Positions 56,223-64,000 of a stretch of DNA of 64,000 nt are shown one piece after another. The notes beneath the pieces were generated by a model. That model saw nothing but the letters and a program-made list of their open reading frames with translations, did not search any database and was not told the DNA's origin. This DNA comes from Enoplolaimus lenunculus (Eukaryota > Nematoda > Enoplea > Enoplida > Thoracostomopsidae), in NCBI GenBank assembly GCA_030248215.1, contig JASANG010000796.1, positions 1 to 64,000 of the forward strand, written 5' to 3'. The first letter of the stretch is position 1, and every line of letters begins with the position of its first letter. Both the position numbers and the translations under genes were made by a program.

Positions 56223-59200
56223 AAATAATTTGGCAATTTTATAGTTCGAAGCAAAACATCCCTGCTCTTAACCGGTGAAATTTCCTAAACAAAATTTTTG
56301 AAACTTTAAAATACCGACTTTTTTGTTATTTGCTTAACTGCGAATTGATACTAAAACATGAAAAATTTAATCCCGTAATTAGCGATCAATATAGCGTTCT
56401 GTAATATGCTCTCGCCGAGGTAAAATGCTTGTTTCATTTATACTCGAATTTTGTTCATTTTCACACGTATAAATTGTATAATGTTCATACTAATTTGGCG
56501 AAAAATCACTAAATCTACGTATTTGAACGTAAACGTAAGCGCTGAATGAATACAGTGTCGGGTGCTCAAAATGGCTGAGCGTTGAAAATGAGTATATAAT
56601 TAGAGATTGACAGAAAGCGCTCGCACACATTTGAATGAATTAGCTCAGTAGTGTGCGTATTTGAAAAGGGGGTTTTTACGCACCGATTCAACTATTATAT
56701 TCATTGATAATCCTGTAATTAAGTGAACGAATTGGTTAGTTTGATGCCGGCCGTAGCGTATTATATTGCTGAGCAATTCAAGAGCGAACGATGAGAGGTG
56801 TTAATACGGAAATTGCCCTATTTTGCGCTTTACTGGAGTTCATCAATTAGTTATAGCGAACGGCAGAAGTATGTCGAGATATATGACGCTAGACGTAATG
56901 GCCGTTGTCTCTGTATTGATTAGATTGAGACCTTTTGAAAGCGTATGTAGCCACATGCAGAAAAGTTTCCAAAATCTCTGAATCGTTCTTAGAAGAAAAT
57001 TTACCCATCACAGAAAGCGATGATATATTTAATACAGCGAAGTTACACAATCCAAGTACTTGTGGTATAGGCTTATACGCTGAAAACACAATGGTAAAAT
57101 TGTGAACTAAAATTTTCTAAATAAAATCACAGTGGGCATTATTAATTCATTTGCAGACTACTTCCAACGCAATTTCATACCGAATATCAGGTCTTAACTT
57201 CCAATTGCTGTATGGTGGTAAGAAGCAAACGAAGGTTCTTTTCTGGCTCCGGTCGAAAATCGACTTCCTGCTCTGGCAGAATTTTCGCCAGATGTTATGG
57301 CAAATTCGATAGCAAAATGTTTCGCATTTTTATTAGTATGTATGTACTGTAAATAAAAACACCAATGTGCCGATCCGATGTTTAAATACCAATACGATCC
57401 CCGCTACCGATATCTGAGATTTACAGCAATACCGCAAAACTTGAAAATACATTGTCGATGAATTACGAAAAAATTACGTGGTTTCATGAATGGAATCTTT
57501 CATCCTTTGGAGTCAGTAGCATATATAAGCGTCTGCATTCCATTATTCCTTGTTGCTGTAACGTTGCATGCATGAAGCTTACTTTTAGCAAATTGAAAGT
57601 TTCTAAAGCCTTTTTAAAATCTACTCTAAATTGCGCTAAATCTTCAGAACTGGCAAACTTTTAGTATAATCGTTTTGCAGATCCTATGTTTTGTCTGCGA
57701 AGAATGCACTATAGTAAAATGTGCAATAGCGTTAACCTACAAGGATACATTTGGTATAGCGTGAAGTTATTTTTAAAACTCTGTCGTGTTTTCTAAAATT
57801 CAATTTTAGGTAGGTAAGCTTTAGTCTAACTACCAATGAATAATATTTCTAATGTATTTAAGCGTAAGCTACAAGTTCTTTAATTAAACCAGACAATTAG
57901 TCTAATACACCTAGATTAGCTCAACCTTGAATCGAGTTAGTCTATCAGAGTGTGAATTGTCGAATTTTTTCAAAAAGAAAGCTCAAAATTTAATATTGTC
58001 AAAAGTTGTGTAAGTTCAACGCCATTTTCATTACCTAAAACTTTATTTTATATCCGACTTTGGCAAAACATTTTGACTTTCAACTGCGATTTTTACCTCC
58101 CCGCTGTACTCTGCTGTATAGCTATATATGCCAATATTCAATCAAGTGTATTTATATTTGGAATTGAGAGCGGCGACATTGAATTAGAAACTTAACACGA
58201 CGTATTTGAATATTTAAAATATATTTTCTTCCTCATAAAATTTGGGTCAATCCATTTACCTCATGACGTTTAAGTATCTGTAAACTGTCCCGTTATACAT
58301 GTTTTGTCTCAAGGACCCATCCTTTGGGAACAAAACTAAAATAGCAATGAAAACTTTCTTGCATCACGTTTATATACGCGAAGACTTACTTAACCGATTA
58401 GCCTAAATTTTTAAATTAATATTCACTGGGAACAGTAGCAGCAACGAGCACGACTCTTAGTCTAGTATGATATTATAAAACTATTCACTGTGCAGCCTAG
58501 CAGCACTGTAACAGAGACGTACCAGACCGAGCGAGTATGGAATTACGGACTTGACGTTTAGTTATATATTCCTCCAGTGAAGGATCCAAAAATTTCTAGG
58601 AAAAGGTTGTGCGAGATATTTAGTGAAAAATCGGGAGCATAGCGAACGAGAAACCAAACGTCGTTTTAGTGCTGCTAAATCTTTGTACAAAATCTTTTGG
58701 TTTAAATATTTGTCGGAAGATTCTAGGACGGCGGTGGACTCATTGTATCCGCCATTAGAATGTCACAGTTTTTGAAATGGCTCTGAAATAAAGTTGATAG
58801 GTTCGTATCACAGTTGAAAATATATCGATAAGTACGATGGTATGAAATACTCGAATTTGAAACATTTGTGAAATTATAAGATTTGGGGCACGAGTCGTCA
58901 TATATTAATTGGTTCAATAGTACGGTTAATAGGAGGGGATAGACATACGTACTTCTATTCAACAAACACATATCTAGGCAAGGAATATATATTAAAGATA
59001 AAATTAGCAACGATACTGTGTCTCGTGGTCGTAACTGAATATCTATTCCCAGTAAAAACGATGTCTGTATTCGTTTTCATTCGAGAAATACATAAAATTT
59101 CTTTATTTTTATACTTAAATAATGGTAATTACCTTAAAAATCATTTATTTTTTCAGAACAGATTTGCTGTATAATGAATCGATTTTAAACAAAAATAACA

Positions 59201-59479
59201 AAAATCATCCAAAATGTTTAAAAAATTTTGGTGCAACGAATATTTTTTGTTTACATTTCAGAAAGTCCGGTGAACATTGACATGCCTCAATTGTATTTGC
59301 AGCACAGTGAAACATTTGTTAAACTTTTGTACTTCATATTTTCCGTTTCCTTGACTTTCATTACTATCCGTATTCGTTTTTGTTATTTCTACACCATGTC
59401 TGTTTACACCATGGTATTCACTCAATCTATAGTCATTGCTGTAGGCACTTTATTAGAACGCAAGTTGGGCCCATGTTAG

Positions 59480-59648
59480 TTTTAAGGGGCGTTCAGGTTT
59501 CTGGTGGGTCTATAAAAGAGTAGGTCTAGATTCTAGATTACATTTTTTTGCTTTAGGCTTAGGCTGAGGCTTAGGAACACATTTTTGCAACGCTGAGGCT
59601 TAGGCTTAGGCTTAGAAATACGATTAATCTACAGTTGCGCCCCTAAAA
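59480..59648. mobile_element. MITE with TTAGGC hexamers inside
   Basis: Ends TTTTAAGGGGCG and CGCCCCTAAAA are inverted repeats. The interior has two runs of TTAGGC-like hexamers (about 59551-59576 and 59594-59614, the second about three in a row), followed by 'AAATACGATTAATCTACAG'. Confidence 0.7.
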
Positions 59649-61307
59649 GTAACATTGGCAGCACGTTTTAATCTACAGAGCGCAGATTAACAAAAAATCT
59701 AGCACTTTGAAGCAGAAAAGCACAATTTTGTAACAGATTGCAAAATAAACTTATATGCCCAAGATCCATAAAATTGCATTTATAAGTGCACAGCCGTCCT
59801 ACGGTGTAATTTATTTTGATTGTGATTACAGTTCAGACCGCATTTTAAAACTCAGCAACACAAAAATGTATTAATACAGTTGACGGGGGGTTTGTCTCAG
59901 TGTTATGATGAGGATTAAACCTAACTTTGCTGGCGTTGTGTAATAAACACTATGCCCCGCCTCGTCGTCAGACATTATACCCTTTTTGGTTGATGAATTC
60001 AGTTTAAAAGATGTATGTAGGTTAAGGCAAAATTTTGATATCAAGCCAATTTTTGGTTACGGTTGTAACGAAAACGGTGAAGTTTAATTTCGTTTATGTT
60101 TACAGGCATACCTACTGCGGACTTGGATCAGGTCCCGAATAAAAGTTTAGAAGAATAACCTTGAGAGCAAATTCAGGCGTAAGCCTATCCATACAGCCAA
60201 TGCTATAAAAATGGCACTTACACACAATTCCACACCCACATTTAAGGTGCAGGTTTAGGCATAAGTTTACGCTTATGCAAAAGTTTAGGCTTAGATTATG
60301 GATTAGAAAATCATTTCCTAAAAGTAAGCTTAATCCTGAGCCGGCGGGTGTACGGAAAATGCACAAGAGACGAAATATTTTTTGTGCTGAGTTCAAAATT
60401 TTGAACAAACTCCTATATTGCTTTTCAAAAGTAATTGTATACACATGATAAATTCGAAGTTATTTTGAAAGTGAATCTTTCGGTTACAAGTATGGCAGAA
60501 AAAATTTTTGGCTGCAAGCAGTTTAAAACAAAGCTGACAACAAAGCATCACTCCGATATACCATATCGAAAACTTAAACGTCTCATGATGCTAAATATAT
60601 ACATTTCAAATAACAAAAACAGCGTATTAATCAAAAATCATTGATACACAAAAACATAATGTATTATTTGCATAATATATAGTATCACATTCATAATATT
60701 GCCAAACACATCATCATGCATTTATAATAAAACTCAAAAAACATTACCATGCTGGTTCAATATGCACCTATATAAAGAGTTAGCCGAAGAGCAACCTGTG
60801 CCCCCCCTGCTCGTTGCTGGCCCGTAGTAGTTATAGTTTCTTCAAGAACCAAAGATTACCTACGTTGGGATTGTGGTAAAAGTCAGTTCTAGCACACCTT
60901 ATTGTCGTTTTGACATATAAACTCACGTTGTTAAGCCTTTGCTTCAAGCGGACTACGAAATTCACGGTTTCTGGATCAATAGCCAACTTCAGTTATTTCT
61001 GTGCCAAAATACAAGTATATATTTTCAATAAGTAACTTTTGGCGTACAGTTCGCACAAATACAGGGCCGGATAAGCAACCCGCCATACCCCCTATTTGCG
61101 GGGGCCTACCACTAAAAAAGGCATCCGCCCTAACCGGTTAAAACAAAAACCGCCGAAGTTTTAAAATGCGTCTGGTGTCTCGTCCGCTTCGCTCGCGAGT
61201 TTGGGTGCCCCCACCCTGGAGTTTGGGGGGAGCCTCCACCCTTGTCTGCTCGAGCGCTGCACAAATGTTCTGCGTCTGTATCAGGACGAGACGTTTACAT
61301 GATGCCC

Positions 61308-61345
61308 AGTGGCGGATCCAGGATTTTCTGTTAGGGAATGACACT
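61308..61345. mobile_element. Terminus of a CAGTGGCGGATCCAGG-type MITE
   Basis: 'CAGTGGCGGATCCAGGATTT' matches the end at 26155. The other end is not found nearby. Confidence 0.4.
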
Positions 61346-61450
61346 TTTTATGTTCCGAAATTTTACAGTTTTATAGTATGTGTATTTTTGCAAATTGTAC
61401 AAAATTTTCAACCACACGTGCCAATATTTTGAATTCGTGATGTAGCCTTG

Positions 61451-61456
61451 TTTATT
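61451..61456 (-). terminator. Candidate polyadenylation signal of FEZF
   Basis: AATAAA on the minus strand, about 260 bases past the FEZF stop codon. Short signals occur by chance in AT-rich DNA, so this is only positional support. Confidence 0.35.
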
Positions 61457-61713
61457 TCACATATTTGGCTTAAAACACATTGTAAGCTTCAGCTAGCCAT
61501 GTTGCATCGCGAAATCGCACAGCAGGCGTGTAACACGTCGATAATTTCCTACAGATGCGCCACACGCGATAAACTCAAGAAGCATCTCACTATCAATCTC
61601 GGGCAGTCCCAAATAATCGATGTTTAAAACATTTTCGACGTCACGATCAAGAGAAGATTAGTTTCCTCGGAACATTTGGAGACAGTTTAAAACCAACACA
61701 AGTTTTTGATTGT

Positions 61714-63384
61714 TTAAATTGCGTAACTGACTGATGGAAATTGAAATCGGGATAAGGCGAACGGACGCTGCTCAACGGGAAGTTGAACTGAATGACAAAT
61801 AGCATCGTGACCTTGAACTTCGTATCCGTGTGAGTGCGTTTCAGACGAGTCAACGCTTGTTTGCTCCGCTGGTGGACTTTCAATGGATAACAGATCGCTT
61901 TGCGGGGAACCTTCTGAAAATCGTTAGACGGTGTATTTATGTCATAGGTTTCGCATACACTCTTCAGGCTTATGTTTATACATAAATTTAGGTTTAATGC
62001 CTGAAGGGTTTAAGCAACTCCTAAACACCCGTGACATTTCCTAGGAATGGTTGTATACACGGGCAAAATCGTCCCAAAGACTCAGAGCCCTCCCAGTGTA
62101 ACAAGTTCTTGTAATTTATCATTTTAACCCAAGGTCAAAGGTATACAATATTTTGTGAACAAAATTTCTGAGCCAGTTTTATGGCCCATAAACCGACCAT
62201 TTATAATCACTGAATTAGGAAATTACCAAGAAGCTTACGCTTAATCCTAGACTGATGCTTAAACTTTTAGATTTTTACTTTAAGCTCCAGCCTAAGCCCA
62301 AACTTAGACTTTAAGAAAATAATATACAGTAGTGCGGGGGGATGATAAATCTTACATTCTATCAAACTAAAACTTGTGTGATGGAAAACTTAACCAAGTA
62401 CCGCCCGTTGAATGGCAGTAAGTGTAGTTGAATCATTAGGCACCTGTTCCCAAGTAATGATCCCACTATACAACTTATGTCTTACCTTTGCTGTCGGCAA
62501 CACGATGCAGTTTTCGAGAGTGTTTCTTCAGGTCAAAATTGCGACAAAATCCTTTCCCACATACTTTGCAAACGTATGGTTTCTTCGTTTCATGCGTGTG
62601 CATATGAAACGATAAGTTATAGATCTGATGAAATGCCTAAAAAATAAATGTCAGCACTCAATTCTAAAACACAAACGATTTTCATTGTTAGTACATCGCA
62701 CGGATCAGCGCTATAATAGCTAAACTGTGCTTCTTCAGCCTTGTACGAAGTTTCAACAATTTATTTTATTACATTCTGTTAAGTTTAAGACAAAATGTCG
62801 TTAATTTTACGACAGACCCCGTGTGCAGCGTAATGTTTCAGTTAGAATTTATACCTACACTCTCTCGATATCTTAATGAAAACCTGCGTATTCTGTAGCA
62901 AAGGCTTGTCATGTCAGTGAACTGTAGTCTTTAAAAAGCAACATCAAACGTAATTTTGTTTAACAGTAAACAAAAGTTGATCACAAATATCGTTTTACGA
63001 CAGGTAAAATCTGTTCAAATGTGTACTTAAAGACCAGGGTGCCACCGAAGGTAAAAAATACCGGAGCCGGAGGTCAACAAATTTGCCGGAACGTGAGGTG
63101 AAACAAAATAAACCAACAGTCAAAGCCTAACGCAGCGAACAATACAATTTTTGTCAAAACATAAAAATTTTCCTACCGAAATTGACCTGGAAATTCGGCA
63201 AAGCATACATATATTTTTGAAGTTTATTTTAAAAACATTGAAATTAATTTTGAATTGAAATTTACCTTGTTGCAAATTTTACACTTGTACGCTTTCTCAG
63301 TGCTGTGGGTCAACTTGTGATTCTTGTAGTTGCCCTTTTGATGAAAGCCTTTGCCGCAAAATTCACATATGAATGGCTTGAAAT
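61714..63384 (-). CDS. FEZF: FEZF-type C2H2 zinc-finger transcription factor, 3' end (partial)
   Basis: Three exons on the minus strand: 63384-63266, 62636-62486 and 61913-61714 (TAA). The first gives '[18 protein letters not shown]', then 'KNHKLTH' and 'YKCKICNK'. The second gives '[15 protein letters not shown]', then '[19 protein letters not shown]'. These match the last fingers of vertebrate FEZF1/2 almost residue for residue (for example '[16 protein letters not shown]', 'NLTFHMHTH', '[17 protein letters not shown]'). Two complete C2H2 fingers and the first half of a third are spread over the exons. The third exon follows TTTTCAG, keeps phase, and encodes a 65-residue Ser/Glu/Gln-rich tail (starts '[17 protein letters not shown]', ends 'FPSVSYAI'). 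Vertebrate FEZF has a much shorter tail. FEZF proteins (Earmuff in flies) are repressors patterning forebrain and neural progenitors. Earlier fingers and the Engrailed-homology repressor motif would lie to the right, outside the window. Confidence 0.92.
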
Positions 63385-64000
63385 CTGAAACAAAAAAACA
63401 GCTGTTAAAGTTGCGCCTGAAGTTTGCGAGAAATTTTAACATCTGTATTTTAATAATAAACCGTTCTCAGAACCAAATTTGGCTATTGTACACTACACCA
63501 TATTTAAGGTTATGGCTTAGACTTAAGCTGAGAAAAATGCTTAGGTAAAGGCGTAAGCTTATGCTGAACTGTAGGTAAACCACTTTATACAAGCCTAACT
63601 TAAGCCTGGAGGGAATGTTTTCCAGAGGCGCGAATGGTATTCTGCCATATGATATATCTGCAACGTAAACAGGCCCGTAGCCAGCTCACCTTGCCAAGGG
63701 GTCTAAAAAATTTTCAGGGAGGGGCATTAAGGGTTTTCAATTAGTTACAAGCAAGGTTGAAAACTTTCTAGGGGGGCAAAATTATTTCCAGGCGGGCTGA
63801 GCCCATCCTGCCCCCCCCTTGGCTACAGGCCGAACATAAAGCATTTAGATCGAACTTTTTTCAAAAAATCTTAGCCGCAGTTTTTCGAACATTTACCCAT
63901 AGCTCGCAGCCTATAGCTTTCCTCATAAAATTTCTTCAAATTTCAACCAGAAATTGTATTTCACAAATGGTCAGTAGATAAAAACTTAAAAATAAAAATG
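63385..64000. other. FEZF intron, right edge of window
   Basis: No upstream FEZF finger exon is visible here. The fragment holds TTAGGC-type repeat text (63495-63605) and the MITE at 63670. Confidence 0.5.
63670..63832. mobile_element. MITE with GGCCCGTAGCC / GGCTACAGGCC ends
   Basis: 'CAGGCCCGTAGCCAGC' on the left faces 'CTTGGCTACAGGCCG' on the right, with G-rich and C-rich runs inside. No target duplication is clear. Upstream of the last visible FEZF exons. Confidence 0.6.

Larger units (their letters stand above)
56223..61713. other. Intergenic downstream of FEZF; no recognisable gene
   Basis: Contains the MITE at 59480 and a CAGTGGCGGATCC-type terminus at 61308. A hydrophobic open frame at 59250-59478 follows an acceptor-like TTTCAG, but I do not recognise it. 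Confidence 0.45.

Noticed and set aside
61166-61432. 88-codon + frame near FEZF ('AQWRIQDF' inside)
   Set aside because: That phrase is a translation of the CAGTGGCGGATCCAGG MITE terminus, so the frame is repeat-derived.
1-64000. Retroviral, LTR or Polinton remains
   Set aside because: No reverse transcriptase, integrase, capsid or paired long terminal repeats were recognised. The only retroelement piece is the LINE at 26.9-27.5 kb.

Overview
This AT-rich, intron-rich window is from an invertebrate animal nuclear genome. Many introns end in TTTTCAG or TTTCAG. One small repeat family is built largely of TTAGGC-like hexamers, the nematode telomere motif, and one gene is a divergent SKP1 relative of the kind nematodes multiply (skr genes). 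Together these make a nematode with a repeat-rich genome the best guess, but this is an inference and another invertebrate is possible. No organelle, bacterial or viral genome features are seen.

Four host genes can be rebuilt exon by exon with matching splice phases. (1) A TRPM-family cation channel on the + strand, 3998-28362: 20 exons, 1389 residues, lacking only its extreme N-terminus. (2) A SKP1-like ubiquitin-ligase adaptor on the + strand, 34754-39255: 5 exons, 186 residues, with a candidate stop-bearing cassette exon in intron 1. (3) A fold-type I PLP-dependent aminotransferase on the + strand, 41540-48257: 10 exons, 408 residues. (4) The 3' end of a FEZF zinc-finger transcription factor on the - strand, 63384-61714: last two C2H2 fingers plus a new C-terminal tail. 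Its upstream fingers lie beyond the right edge. The genes are functionally unrelated neighbours, not an operon.

The rest is dominated by short non-autonomous DNA transposons (MITEs) of several families. Some have exact 8-bp target duplications, as in the hAT superfamily. There is also a 1.1-kb fold-back element with internal tandem units, a six-unit 136-bp minisatellite lying inside a MITE, one 5'-truncated LINE carrying an RNase H domain, and a tRNA-like sequence. The most unusual structure is a run of four hairpins at 17576-17722. They share one core, but their arms differ in sequence while remaining self-complementary. The 13.4 kb between the aminotransferase and FEZF holds no recognisable gene. 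It does contain a perfect 29-bp inverted repeat at 56134-56222.
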